Positions 30,602 to 40,061 of a stretch of DNA of 63,022 bases are shown in pieces. Made by a program: the position numbers and the translations under genes. The stretch lies in IMG/VR virus record IMGVR_UViG_3300047469_000409, positions 1 through 63,022 of that record; one strand, 5' to 3'. The notes beneath the pieces were generated by a model. It searched no databases, was not told the origin of the DNA, and was given only the letters and a program-made list of their open reading frames with translations. The stretch's first letter is position 1, and every line of letters begins with the position of its first letter. Source of the stretch: a virus.

Positions 30602-32140
30602 ATGTCAGCCGACGCCATGCTCTCTCAGCTCATCAGCGACGATGAGTTGTACTGCGCGCGCAACCTCAAGATCCGCACGAAGGAGGGCGAAATCCTCCCA
30701 TTCGTGTGGAACGACGCGCAGCGGATACTGCATGAGCGTCTTGAGGCCCAGGCGGCAGAGAAGGGCTGGGTCAGGGTCATCACGCTCAAGGGTCGCCAGC
30801 AGGGCATCAGCACCTACACGGCGGCACGCTTCTACAAGCGCACGTGCATGGGGTTCGGCAAGCGAACCATGATCCTGACGCACCTGGACGCCGCAACCCA
30901 GAACCTGTTCGGCATGGCCAAGACCTTTTTCGAGTTGAGCGACGCAACGCTGCGCCCGACCACGAAGGCGAACTCCGGCACCGAACTGTCATTCGCCAAG
31001 CTGCGTAGCGGGTACAAGGTGGCCACGGCCGGAAGTCCTGGCGCTGGCCGGTCCGACACCATCCAGTACCTGCACGGCTCTGAGATGGCCTTCTGGCCCA
31101 ACGCCCAGAAGATCATGGCGGGCCTGGGCCAGACGGTGCCCCTCATTGAGGGCAGCGAAGTCGTTATCGAGTCCACCGCCAATGGCATGGGCAACCTGTT
31201 CCATCAGATGTGGGTCATGGCCGTAGCTGGGAAGTCGGACTACATGGCTGTCTTCATCCCTTGGTTCGTAGAGCGTGGCTATCGCCGTACGCCGCCGAAA
31301 GGCTTCGAGCTGAGCGAGGACGACAACGAATACATGGAGGCTTACAACCTCGACGAAGAGCAGATGGCCTGGCGCCGGGCGAAGATCGATACCGACTTTG
31401 CGGGTGATGAGGACTGGTTTAACCAGGAGTACCCAGCGACACCGGACCTGGCATTCCAGAAGGTTGGCCACAAGCCGCTGATCAAGACCGTCAAGGTTTC
31501 CCTGGCCCGCAAGCAAGAAATCAAGCACATGAAGCGCATCGGCGCTCACGTTGTCGGCCTTGACCCGGCGCGCGGCGGCGACACCTCGACGTTCATCCAC
31601 CGCCAGGGCCGGGTGTCCTGGGGCATTGAGCGCAACAACGTGCCAGACACCATGGAAGTTGCCGGCCAGGCCGCTCGCATGCTCATGGACGACAAGACCA
31701 TCCGCATGATGTTCATCGACATTGGCGGCTTGGGCGCTGGCATCTATGACCGGCTCAGGGAGCTGGGCTTTGGCGATCGCGTAACAGCCGTCAACTTTGG
31801 CTCTTCCGCGTCCGACACCCGCAAATACTTCAACAAGCGCGCCGAGATGTGGGGCGAGATGGCTGAGTGGGTTCACGACGATATCACCCCCTGCATCCCT
31901 GATGACGACCAGCTCCACGGCGACCTCACGTCGGCATCCAAGGACAAGTACACCAGCAACGGCCAACTCAAGCTCCTACCGAAAGAAGACGCCAAGAAGG
32001 CTATCGGCCGCTCGCCAGACGATGGCGATGCACTGGCCCTGACGTTTGCCGAGCCGGTATCCGCCGACGACCAATACATTGACGACTGGAAGGCTCAACT
32101 AATGCGCAGAAATGCCCGCAAATCCGCGATGAGTGCCTGA
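30602..32140 (+). CDS. terL: Large terminase subunit
   Basis: ATP-driven DNA packaging motor and nuclease. The 512-aa protein has a variant Walker A (KGRQQGIST, 63-71), an acidic segment GSEMAFW near 150 that fits Walker B, and a C-terminal RNase H-like nuclease domain starting at GLDPARGGDTS (near residue 320), with a later DDGDALALTF close to the end. No separate endonuclease gene is needed. Headful packaging is likely for this type. Confidence 0.92.
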   Translation: MSADAMLSQLISDDELYCARNLKIRTKEGEILPFVWNDAQRILHERLEAQAAEKGWVRVITLKGRQQGISTYTAARFYKRTCMGFGKRTMILTHLDAATQNLFGMAKTFFELSDATLRPTTKANSGTELSFAKLRSGYKVATAGSPGAGRSDTIQYLHGSEMAFWPNAQKIMAGLGQTVPLIEGSEVVIESTANGMGNLFHQMWVMAVAGKSDYMAVFIPWFVERGYRRTPPKGFELSEDDNEYMEAYNLDEEQMAWRRAKIDTDFAGDEDWFNQEYPATPDLAFQKVGHKPLIKTVKVSLARKQEIKHMKRIGAHVVGLDPARGGDTSTFIHRQGRVSWGIERNNVPDTMEVAGQAARMLMDDKTIRMMFIDIGGLGAGIYDRLRELGFGDRVTAVNFGSSASDTRKYFNKRAEMWGEMAEWVHDDITPCIPDDDQLHGDLTSASKDKYTSNGQLKLLPKEDAKKAIGRSPDDGDALALTFAEPVSADDQYIDDWKAQLMRRNARKSAMSA

Positions 32141-32141
32141 C

Positions 32142-34310
32142 ATGGCTGAAGAGAAGAAGGCCCTGGGCGACAAAGAGAAGGCCACGGACAACTGGGAGCG
32201 CTACGAATACGGCCTGAATCGTGGTCAGCGCGACTACATCCAGCGTGCGCGTCTGTGCGAGAACTTCTACCTGGGCGGCGGGCGGCACTGGAATGAGTTG
32301 GACCGCCAGTTGCTGGCAGACTCCGGCCGTCCTGCGCTTGAGTTCAACCAGATCAAGAACAAGATCAACGCAGCCGTGGGCTACCAGATCGGGAACCGGA
32401 TGGACATCGGCTTCCGTCCCCGTGCAGGCGCTGCCGATGCTGATACAGCCAGCACGCTGTCGAAGCTCGCCATGCAAATCGCTGACAACAACCAACTGCA
32501 CTTCAAAGAGACTCAGGTTTTCAGTGATGGCGTGATCCAGCAGCGCGGCTACTTCGATGTCCGCATGAGCTACCGCGACACGATCCTGGGCGAGGTCAAA
32601 ATTGACATCCTCGACCCCATGGACGTGATTCCAGACCCGGACGCCAACAGCTACGACCCGGACGACTGGGCTGACGTTATCGTCAACCGCATGATGACGA
32701 AGATCGAGATCGAAGAGCTTTACGGCACCAAGGCCAAGGACTCAATCAACGAGGAAGACGCTGCCGGTGATACGTTTTTCGCCGAGCCGACGGACCTCGA
32801 CCGCAATGCATTTGGCGAGCCGGATACATTGTTCCCTGAGTATTCTGGCGCTGACCGCGACGATGACTCAACTAAGCGCTTTCGTGTGATCGATCGGCAG
32901 TTCTGGCAGATGGATCGGGCGAACGTGATCATCACCGCTACCGGCGACATTCGCCTGGTTGAAGACATCAACGCCAAGGCGGTGGCTGACATGGTGGCCG
33001 AAGGCGGGATAGTGCAGCGCCGCAGGGTGAAGCGCGTCCGCTGGCTGATCACCACCAAGGACAAGGTTCTGCACGACGACTGGTCCCCGTTCAACCACTT
33101 CACCGTCGTCCCATTCTTTCCAACCTTCCGTCGCGGGCAAACTCGCGGACTTGTGGATGACGCTATCGATCCACAGCAACTGCTCAACAAGTCGATGAGT
33201 CAGTTTCTGCACATCATCAATACCACGGCAAACAGTGGCTATATCCGCGTCGCCGGGACCCTGGCCAATATGTCCGACGATGAGTTCGCGAGTCGTGCCG
33301 CCGAGACTGGGGCAGATATCGTTATCAAGTCCGGGACCAAGATAGAGGACCGTCCGCAAAAGATTCAGCCAAACCCGGTGCCTACAGGCTTCGACAGAAT
33401 CATCGAGCGGGCAGGGCAGCTCCTTGAGTCCTCCACGGGTGTGAACGAGGCAATGTCCGGCAACCAGGGTAATGAGGTGTCAGGGATTGCCATCCAGACC
33501 CGCCAGTTCGCCGCACAGCAGCAATTGGCCGTGCCGCTGGATAACCTGGCTCGCACCCGTGGAATGCTCGCCACACGCATTTTGGAGATGATCCAGGCGT
33601 TCTATGATCAGGCGCGAATCATCCGCATCACTGAAACCGACCCGCGCGGCAAGGAAAGCACCAGCGAAATCCCTCTGAACTGGCCTCAACCTGATGGGCG
33701 AATCCTCAACGACCTGACCATCGGCGAATACGACGTCATCGTCACCGAGGCCCCGGCACAGATCACCTTCGAGAACAGCCAGTTCCTGCAAGCCATCGAA
33801 CTGAACGAGAAGGGTGCCAACATCCCCTGGTCCTTCATCATCGGCTACTCGAATCTCGCCAATAAGCAGGAAATCGTGGACGCCATGGAGCAGCAGCCCC
33901 AGGCACCAGTCGACCCAACTCTGCAAGCCAAGGCCGACCTTCTCTCGGCGCAGGGCATCAAGGCTCAGGCAGACGCGGAGAAGGCCCAGGCCGGTATTGG
34001 GTTGGCTCAGGCGCAAATCGACCTGATCAGGGCCGAGACGGTCGCCAAGTCCGTCGAGTCCGTCTACTCGTCCATCCAGACCGCAGGCGTCATCGCCACG
34101 CAGCCGGCTGTATCCAGCCTGGCCGACGCGATCCTGCTGTCATCCAACTACGTCGATCACGATGCAGCGCCAATCGTCCCCGAGTACAGCGGCACCGTGC
34201 TTGCGGCGGCTGGACTACCTGCAAACACCAATCCACTTACGCCAGCCAACCCGGGCGTCGGCCTGAACGCAGGCATCGAAACCCCAACGATTGAGGGAGT
34301 ACCAGCATGA
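32142..34310 (+). CDS. Portal protein (P22-like)
   Basis: Forms the dodecameric DNA channel of the capsid. At 722 aa it is almost exactly the size of P22 gp1 (725). The start WERYEYGLNRGQRDYIQRAR, ALEFNQIKNKINAAVGYQIGNR and a DPMDVIPDP turn are typical of P22-like portals. The C-terminal 150 residues are Ala/Gln-rich helix, as expected for a barrel. ATG at 32142 is preferred over GTG at 32133. It overlaps the next small gene by ATGA. Confidence 0.9.
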   Translation: MAEEKKALGDKEKATDNWERYEYGLNRGQRDYIQRARLCENFYLGGGRHWNELDRQLLADSGRPALEFNQIKNKINAAVGYQIGNRMDIGFRPRAGAADADTASTLSKLAMQIADNNQLHFKETQVFSDGVIQQRGYFDVRMSYRDTILGEVKIDILDPMDVIPDPDANSYDPDDWADVIVNRMMTKIEIEELYGTKAKDSINEEDAAGDTFFAEPTDLDRNAFGEPDTLFPEYSGADRDDDSTKRFRVIDRQFWQMDRANVIITATGDIRLVEDINAKAVADMVAEGGIVQRRRVKRVRWLITTKDKVLHDDWSPFNHFTVVPFFPTFRRGQTRGLVDDAIDPQQLLNKSMSQFLHIINTTANSGYIRVAGTLANMSDDEFASRAAETGADIVIKSGTKIEDRPQKIQPNPVPTGFDRIIERAGQLLESSTGVNEAMSGNQGNEVSGIAIQTRQFAAQQQLAVPLDNLARTRGMLATRILEMIQAFYDQARIIRITETDPRGKESTSEIPLNWPQPDGRILNDLTIGEYDVIVTEAPAQITFENSQFLQAIELNEKGANIPWSFIIGYSNLANKQEIVDAMEQQPQAPVDPTLQAKADLLSAQGIKAQADAEKAQAGIGLAQAQIDLIRAETVAKSVESVYSSIQTAGVIATQPAVSSLADAILLSSNYVDHDAAPIVPEYSGTVLAAAGLPANTNPLTPANPGVGLNAGIETPTIEGVPA

Positions 34311-34471
34311 GCAAGGCAGACGCGGCAGTAGACGACCTGAAATGGAGAACAGAAAGCGACCTCCGCTCGCTGGCTGAGGCGGCAGAAATCAACAAGGACC
34401 CGAAGCGCCTCAAGGCAGCTCAGGCCCTAGCAAAAGAAAAGATGGCTGACCTGTCCAAGATCGCCAAATAA
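34307..34471 (+). CDS. 54-aa helical protein after portal
   Basis: A short Lys/Ala-rich protein (MSKADAAVDDLKWRTESDLR start) coupled to the portal gene by ATGA. Perhaps a small head accessory; unknown. Confidence 0.55.
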   Translation: MSKADAAVDDLKWRTESDLRSLAEAAEINKDPKRLKAAQALAKEKMADLSKIAK

Positions 34472-34497
34472 GCAATCCGAAACTCAAGGGGCAAACC

Positions 34498-35439
34498 ATG
34501 AGCACAGCAGCAAGCGCAGCACAGCAAGAATCCCAAGCCGACATCGATGCACGCCTGGAGCAGGAACGAATCGACAGCGGCGAGCACTTTGATCCTGATG
34601 ACGCAGCCGAAGCGTCTGCCTCCACAGACGCGGCCGATACGCCGAAGCCTGCCGCCACCGACATCAGCGCCGAAACCCTGGCCCTGATCGCTGGTGAAGA
34701 CAAGCCAGCAACCGTGCCTCACGCCCGGTTCAACGAGGTGAACCTCGCCCGCAAGGCTGCCGAGGCTCGCACTCACGAGCTGGAGCTTGAGCTGGCACGC
34801 ATGAACGGCAAGGCAGAGGCCTCTACCACCAAGGACGTGGCCAAGCCCGAAGTGAAGGCTCCCACCTACGACTACGATGCGGCTGAAGACCTGTACGCCG
34901 CAGCAATCCTCGACGGTGACCAGACCAAGGCGAAGCAAATTCGCGCTGACATCCGCAAGAACGAGCAGGAAGCAGCCGACGTCCGCGCCGAAGCCGTGGC
35001 TGATCGCCGCTACAGCGCCAACCGCGCCGAAGACGATGCCAAGCGCACCAAGCTGGAGTTCGATATTGAACTGAGCAAAGCCTATGAGGCGTATCCGTTC
35101 CTGAATTCCGACAACGCAGACAAGAACGCAGACGCCATCGAAGAAACCATGGTGTGGACCCAGCACTTTATCGGCAAAGGCAAGACTTCGGCCCAGGCCC
35201 TGGCTGCTGCTGTCGCGAAGGTAGGCCCAGCTCACGCACCGAAGGCCATCGAGCAGCCAGCCGTCGCGGCGCCAAGGGTCGATATTCAGCAGGGGCTGGA
35301 CCGTGCGGCGAAGATCCCGGCGAAAGCCCAGGGCGTTGGCGTCCGAGCGTCGACACTGGATGTATCGAAAATGTCTGGCAAAGACCTCAAGGCGCTTTCT
35401 GCTGAGGATGAGGCGAGCCTGGCGGGCGATATCGTTTAG
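34498..35439 (+). CDS. Putative scaffolding protein
   Basis: A 313-aa acidic, Ala-rich, mostly helical protein located between portal and coat genes, the standard place of the scaffold. It has a charged coiled-coil middle (ARKAAEARTHELELELARMNG) and a small C-terminal block. No protease motif is visible. The call rests on position and composition. Confidence 0.7.
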   Translation: MSTAASAAQQESQADIDARLEQERIDSGEHFDPDDAAEASASTDAADTPKPAATDISAETLALIAGEDKPATVPHARFNEVNLARKAAEARTHELELELARMNGKAEASTTKDVAKPEVKAPTYDYDAAEDLYAAAILDGDQTKAKQIRADIRKNEQEAADVRAEAVADRRYSANRAEDDAKRTKLEFDIELSKAYEAYPFLNSDNADKNADAIEETMVWTQHFIGKGKTSAQALAAAVAKVGPAHAPKAIEQPAVAAPRVDIQQGLDRAAKIPAKAQGVGVRASTLDVSKMSGKDLKALSAEDEASLAGDIV

Positions 35440-35467
35440 TTGACACGCTAATCCAGTCACATAATTT
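35440..35467 (+). promoter_or_regulatory. Late promoter copy 3 (capsid operon)
   Basis: Consensus TTGACA immediately after the scaffold stop codon, a 16-bp spacer with CCAGTCACA, then TAATTT. The strongest copy by consensus, and it precedes the coat gene. Confidence 0.7.
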
Positions 35468-35688
35468 GCACCTTGCGGCATCCATTGAGACAGGGACGTC
35501 ACCTCCGCCTTCACGGGCGGATTTGACCCAGGACCAATAGGAAGCCGCTCGCTCACCGAGTCACGGTGTTCTCGCCAGCAGGGCGTAAAGCTGACCCGTT
35601 TCAAGCGCATCAGGAGCGCCCAAACCTGTCCTCGCAAGGGTGGCGACATACCCAGAACCACAAAGCCACCTTTATAGGAATTGCCCTC
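35468..35688 (+). other. Long untranslated leader before the coat gene
   Basis: About 220 nt between the promoter and the coat ATG with no supported gene. It contains a hairpin CCGCC-TTCACG-GGCGG near 35506-35521. An in-frame open stretch upstream of the coat ATG exists from 35566, but coat homology starts at 35689. Confidence 0.5.
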
Positions 35689-36807
35689 ATGGCACTTACC
35701 AACTTTGCGGCGTTGCAGCCGCAGCAAAAGACGTACTGGTCTAAAAAGACCTGGGAAGCCGCTCGGGACGACATGTTCCTGAACAAATTTCTGGGCGACG
35801 GCGAATCGGCCATCATTCAGCACATTACCGAGCTGACCAAAACCGAGAAGGGCACGCAGGTCATCATGAACCTGGTGGCCGATCTGGTCGGCGACGGCGT
35901 GACCGGTGACAACTGGCGCGAAGGCAACGAAGAAGAAATGCAGGCGTACTTCCAGGAGATTCAGATTGATCTGGTCTCCAACGCCGTTCGAAGCAAAGGC
36001 AAGCTGGCCGAGCAGAAGTCCGTAATCGACTTCCGTCGCATGGCTCGCGGCCGTCTCTCCAACTGGCTGGCTCAGCGCGTTGATGAACTGGCGATCCTGA
36101 CCCTGTCCGGCATCGCCTACAGCTTCAACACTGATGGCTCGGCCCGTGTCGGTTCCGCCTTCCCAGGTCTGGCTTTTGCCGCCGACGTGAGTGCCCCCTC
36201 ATCGAAGCGGTATTTGACCTGGGACGGCTCTAATTTGGTCGCTGGCAGCACTGCCTCGATCACCACGGCAGCCATCCCCAAATACAAGATGATCGTGGAC
36301 CTCATCGCTTACGCGAAGTCCCACCACATCCGCCCGGTGATCGCCAATGGCAAGGAATACTTCGTGCTGCTGGTTCAGCCAGGCACCTTGGCGGCTCTCA
36401 AAATGGACCCGCTGTGGCAGAACGGCCTGACCAATGCAGGCGTGCGCGGCGACAACAACCCGTGGTTCACCGGCGCAACTATCACGGTTGACGGCGCGAT
36501 CATCCACGAATCGAACAAGGTGTTCACCACCCTGGGCGCTACAGCACCTAACAAGTGGGGCGCAGGCGGCGCAATCAATGGCACCCGCACCTTGCTGCTG
36601 GGCTCCCAGGCGCTGGGCTTCGCCGACATCGAGCAGGGCGGCGCTGGCTGGGTTGAGAAGCTTTTCAACTACGACACCCAAATGGGCGTCTCGCTGGATC
36701 GCTTCATCGGCTTCAAAAAACCACAGTTCTACAGCATCTACGACAAGTCGGTTCAAGACTTCGGCGTTGTGGCTGTCGATCACTACCTGCCGAACTCGGG
36801 CGCTTAA
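35689..36807 (+). CDS. Major capsid (coat) protein, N4gp56 family
   Basis: A 372-aa coat protein. It matches the N4gp56 family from its first residues (MALTNFAALQPQQKTYWSKK) through HITELTKTEKGTQVIMNLVADL, VGDGVTGDN, EQKSVIDFRR and NWLAQRVDELAILTLSGIAY. The ATG at 35689 is chosen because family similarity begins there; AGGAA lies upstream. It forms the HK97-fold icosahedral shell with the putative scaffold and the downstream decoration candidate. Confidence 0.92.
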   Translation: MALTNFAALQPQQKTYWSKKTWEAARDDMFLNKFLGDGESAIIQHITELTKTEKGTQVIMNLVADLVGDGVTGDNWREGNEEEMQAYFQEIQIDLVSNAVRSKGKLAEQKSVIDFRRMARGRLSNWLAQRVDELAILTLSGIAYSFNTDGSARVGSAFPGLAFAADVSAPSSKRYLTWDGSNLVAGSTASITTAAIPKYKMIVDLIAYAKSHHIRPVIANGKEYFVLLVQPGTLAALKMDPLWQNGLTNAGVRGDNNPWFTGATITVDGAIIHESNKVFTTLGATAPNKWGAGGAINGTRTLLLGSQALGFADIEQGGAGWVEKLFNYDTQMGVSLDRFIGFKKPQFYSIYDKSVQDFGVVAVDHYLPNSGA

Positions 36808-36816
36808 GGAGGCCTC

Positions 36817-37209
36817 ATGAATTACTTCCATTACGAGCATCAGTGGCCGCTGGTTGGCTACAACGAAATGCTCGCCGCCGACTTCGCTGCCGGTGCGGTC
36901 CAGAACGTCGTGGTGCTGCCTGAGGGCGCACTGGTGATCCGCGCCTTCGTGCTGGTCACCACTGCATACAACTCGGCGACCACGGCCACGTTTAGCGTTG
37001 GCGACGCGGTTACCCCTGCTCGCTACGGCTCGGCAATCGACCTGAAGACGGTGGGCGTTAAAAACCTGACGCCCACCGGTTACATCACGCCAGGCCAGGG
37101 TCCGGTGACCGTGACGTTCGCGCAAACCGGTGCCGCCGCTACCGCAGGGGCTGCTCGGGTTTACGTCGAGTATGTCGTCGAGCGCAAAGCGGACGAAGTG
37201 TCCGAGTAA
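36817..37209 (+). CDS. Putative head decoration or accessory protein
   Basis: A 130-aa beta-rich protein (MNYFHYEHQWPLVGYNEMLA start; many Thr and Val, then YVEYVVERKADE) directly behind the coat gene. A jelly-roll-like strand pattern and its position suggest capsid decoration. No family named. GGAGG precedes the ATG. Confidence 0.6.
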   Translation: MNYFHYEHQWPLVGYNEMLAADFAAGAVQNVVVLPEGALVIRAFVLVTTAYNSATTATFSVGDAVTPARYGSAIDLKTVGVKNLTPTGYITPGQGPVTVTFAQTGAAATAGAARVYVEYVVERKADEVSE

Positions 37210-37211
37210 CC

Positions 37212-37236
37212 AAAACGCCCCGGTCCGCCGGGGCAT
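37212..37236. terminator. Hairpin after the decoration gene
   Basis: Stem GCCCCGG / CCGGGGC (37217-37234) with AAAA to the left and only ATTC to the right. Probably a partial attenuator in the late operon that lowers expression of genes after the coat cluster. Confidence 0.5.
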
Positions 37237-37260
37237 TCAACATGCAAAGGGGCAATAACC

Positions 37261-37656
37261 ATGGCTGAAGCACTACGTATCCTCCCGCCAAAAGGCGAAG
37301 AATCCTTTCCCGTGTTCCTGCCTTCCGGGCATAGCGTGCGCGTTTATCGCACCGACCCCGAAGACCAGAAGCAGGGTAGCGTCATCCCAAGCAAGTATCA
37401 CAAGCATGCGCTCAAGGCTGGCTGCATCTACCTGGGTGCCGAGTACGACGAAGACGACGGCGAAGATCAGGGTGGTACCGAGAATGGCGCTCTGATCATC
37501 GCGGCCGTCGAAGCAATCGTGCAGCGCGACTCGGCAGACGACCTCGATAGCACCGGCAAGCCAACCCTCAAGGCGATGAAGGCCCAGGCGGGCTTCAATG
37601 TGACCCGTGCACAGTTCAACGATGCCTGGGACCACTTCCAAGACTCGCTGGCATAA
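37261..37656 (+). CDS. Hypothetical structural-region protein
   Basis: A 131-aa acidic protein (MAEALRILPPKGEESFPVFL start; YDEDDGEDQGG in the middle). Adjacent to the adaptor gene; may be a head completion or chaperone factor. Unrecognised. Confidence 0.6.
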   Translation: MAEALRILPPKGEESFPVFLPSGHSVRVYRTDPEDQKQGSVIPSKYHKHALKAGCIYLGAEYDEDDGEDQGGTENGALIIAAVEAIVQRDSADDLDSTGKPTLKAMKAQAGFNVTRAQFNDAWDHFQDSLA

Positions 37657-37659
37657 GTC

Positions 37660-38322
37660 ATGGCCTACGAAACCGTCGCCCATCTCATCCAGGCCTTTCG
37701 TGAAGACGAAAAGGATGCCATCGAGCCGTTTTTCTGGTCCGACAGGCAGCTCACGCGCTGGATTAATGAAGGGCTGACGGTTTTCGCCGAAGAGTCGCGC
37801 AGTTTCTACGATGAAGAAAGCTCGGTTACCGAACTCCCCTACGGGATTGGCGAAGACCGATTCGACCTCGACCCATGCGTCATTGATGTTGTGGGCGCCT
37901 GGATCGATGGCCACCCGGAGTGCGCCCTGAACCGCTGGGCCACTGGTTTCGGGAGTGCTTTCCGTGGCGGTTATTGGCTGACTTACAACGGCTGCTCGTC
38001 ACATTTCCACTTCAACCCTGCTGGCCTGCTGATGCTTCATCCGAAGCCACTGGAAGCTGGCATGGTTCGCCTGCGGGTTATCCGCCGGCCGGTCCAGGAT
38101 ATCGAAAAGTGCGACAAGGTCCCGGACATGCTTCCCGCTGATCGCCGCCACTTGCTTTCCTACATGGCTTACAAGGCCTATCGAGTGAACGAGGGCGAGA
38201 CGTACAGCATTGAATCCTCTGACAACCATCTCGCTCGCTTCATGCAGGCATGCCAGAAAGCCCTGGAGTCCTCGATTCTGCGTCGCGGTGCATGCGCAGG
38301 GCCTATCAGGAGTCACTGGTAA
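37660..38322 (+). CDS. Putative head-tail adaptor
   Basis: A 220-aa protein starting with a helical domain (HLIQAFREDEKDAIEPFFWSD, TRWINEGLTVFAEE) like the adaptor proteins that follow coat genes in short-tailed phages. The C-terminal helical part ends in GPIRSHW. It overlaps the next gene as TAATG. Assignment by layout and position. Confidence 0.6.
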   Translation: MAYETVAHLIQAFREDEKDAIEPFFWSDRQLTRWINEGLTVFAEESRSFYDEESSVTELPYGIGEDRFDLDPCVIDVVGAWIDGHPECALNRWATGFGSAFRGGYWLTYNGCSSHFHFNPAGLLMLHPKPLEAGMVRLRVIRRPVQDIEKCDKVPDMLPADRRHLLSYMAYKAYRVNEGETYSIESSDNHLARFMQACQKALESSILRRGACAGPIRSHW

Positions 38323-39533
38323 TGGCCGAGTCGAGCCCGGTACTGCGCGGCCCATGGCCTGCTGGCATCAACAACAAGGCGAATGAGAAAGCTGTCCCCG
38401 AGGGCGCGGTTCGTGATTCGGTCAACTATGACCCGGCCGCCGACGGCGTCCTGCGAGCCCGCACCGGTTATCAGAAGGTCATGAGCGGTACGAGTATTCG
38501 CGGCGCCCTGGCTGTCGGCAGTCATATCCTGATTGCAGACGGCACGATGCTGGTCGACTTCAATGCCGACACAAATTCCTACACCGCGCTCAAAACGATT
38601 GCAGGCTCCGGGCGTTTCGCCGGGGCAGTGCTGAACGACGAGCTTTTCTTCTGCACGGAGAACGAATCCCTGCGTTACAAGGCGGGCGCGCTGCGGCGCT
38701 GGGGGGTTCCAACTGTCACCAATCAGCTGGTGCCATCGATTGGCTCTGGTGCATTGCTGGCCGGGACCTACCAGTGCGCAGCCACCTTTGTGGACGCCTA
38801 TGGCGACGAAGGCGGCACCACTAACGCGATCATCATCACCGTGCCCGAGGGCAGCTCGCTGTCGTTCCCGGCCCTCACACCCCCGGATGGCGGGCGAGTG
38901 CGGCTATATGTCAGCGCGGTGAATGGTGGAACGCTCTATCTGCAGTACGACGGCGCCGGCCCCTATGTCTGCTCAAGCGTCGTTGACGCCGGAGCCAGGC
39001 TCGACACTCAGTTCATGCATGAGCCGACCCCAGGCGACCGTATTGCCGCGCACAACGGCGTACTGCTGACTGCTGACGACTCTGTTCTGCACATGACCAT
39101 GCCATTGCGGCCCCACCTTCGGAGCGCGATCAAGGGCTGGTTCCAATTCCCGGCACCGGTCGACTTGGTCATCTCTGGCGATGGCGGCCTCTTCGTGTCT
39201 TCCGACAAGACCTACTTTCTGACCGATATCGAGGGCCGGGCCCCGGTCAGTCGCAAGGTGTTCGACTTCGGCGCAGTCCGTGGCAGCGAAACCAAGGGCC
39301 TGCGCAACGAAGTCATGTGGATGACGCGCTACGGCCTGGCCAAAACAGACGGCACCGGTAACGCGATTCTGACCAGCGAAGCAAATTTCGTCCCTGAGCT
39401 GGCTACTTCGGCCAACTCAACCCTGCTCGAAAGCAATGGCAGTCAACTGGTCGTCACGACCATGCAGGCCGTCAAAGGGCAAAACCCACTTGCTGCGAGT
39501 GACACCTATGACATGGAGATCGTATACCCATGA
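38322..39533 (+). CDS. Putative tail hub or nozzle protein (beta-rich)
   Basis: A 403-aa beta-rich protein with repeated strand-turn units (RGALAVGSHILIADGTMLVDF, RFAGAVLNDELFFCTENES) that suggest a beta-propeller. The beginning PVLRGPWPAGINNKANEKAV resembles tail proteins that plug the adaptor in short-tailed phages. AGGAG nine nt upstream fixes ATG at 38322. Function by position only. Confidence 0.6.
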   Translation: MAESSPVLRGPWPAGINNKANEKAVPEGAVRDSVNYDPAADGVLRARTGYQKVMSGTSIRGALAVGSHILIADGTMLVDFNADTNSYTALKTIAGSGRFAGAVLNDELFFCTENESLRYKAGALRRWGVPTVTNQLVPSIGSGALLAGTYQCAATFVDAYGDEGGTTNAIIITVPEGSSLSFPALTPPDGGRVRLYVSAVNGGTLYLQYDGAGPYVCSSVVDAGARLDTQFMHEPTPGDRIAAHNGVLLTADDSVLHMTMPLRPHLRSAIKGWFQFPAPVDLVISGDGGLFVSSDKTYFLTDIEGRAPVSRKVFDFGAVRGSETKGLRNEVMWMTRYGLAKTDGTGNAILTSEANFVPELATSANSTLLESNGSQLVVTTMQAVKGQNPLAASDTYDMEIVYP

Positions 39534-40051
39534 GCAACGTTGAAGACTTCAATCAGGCGCTGCCCTTGGGCTATGTCTATACGCTTGAGGTTGTCGATAA
39601 GGACGGGAAAGTCCTCGACAGCCGAACTTGCACCAACATCATCCCCCAGGTGGGCGTGAACCATATCGTTGGTCTGTTGCGCGGCACGGCCACGCCTATC
39701 GCGAACTGGTATCTCGGTATCTACGAGGGCAACTTCGTTCCAAGCTCCGGGACCACGGCGGCGAACCTGCAAACTGATGCCCAGGAATGCGTCGCCTACA
39801 GCGAGGCTACCCGGCCCGCCTGGCAGCACGCTTATGACGGCGTTCAGTTGGTCAGCAATATCGCGAATCGCTCCGAGTTCACGTTTACCGCGGCGAAGCG
39901 TATTTACGGCGGGTTCATCTGCGCCAATAGCGCGAAGGGCTCGAACACGGGTGTCTTGCAGTCCATCGCACGGTTCTCGTCCCCCTTGGATATGCCGGTG
40001 GGCACGATTGGGCGCCTGGCCATCTCCATCACCATCATTCCAGCGTCCTGA
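39530..40051 (+). CDS. Tail-region structural protein
   Basis: A 173-aa beta-rich protein with GYVYTLEVVDKDGKVLDSRT at the start and GGFICANSAKG near the end. Phage tail genes of this kind often carry a short adhesin or connector fold. Four-base overlap with the preceding gene. Confidence 0.55.
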   Translation: MSNVEDFNQALPLGYVYTLEVVDKDGKVLDSRTCTNIIPQVGVNHIVGLLRGTATPIANWYLGIYEGNFVPSSGTTAANLQTDAQECVAYSEATRPAWQHAYDGVQLVSNIANRSEFTFTAAKRIYGGFICANSAKGSNTGVLQSIARFSSPLDMPVGTIGRLAISITIIPAS

Positions 40052-40061
40052 GGGCTGACCT

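Noticed and set aside
30989-31966. 325-codon minus-strand frame opposite the large terminase
   Set aside because: Shadow of the terminase gene, with no independent evidence.
34420-35823. 467-codon open frame on the minus strand opposite the scaffold gene
   Set aside because: It is antisense to a well-placed late gene; long reverse frames are expected in GC-rich DNA. No ribosome site or family match.
36199-37236. 345-codon minus-strand frame opposite coat and decoration genes
   Set aside because: Shadow frame; the plus-strand products match known families.
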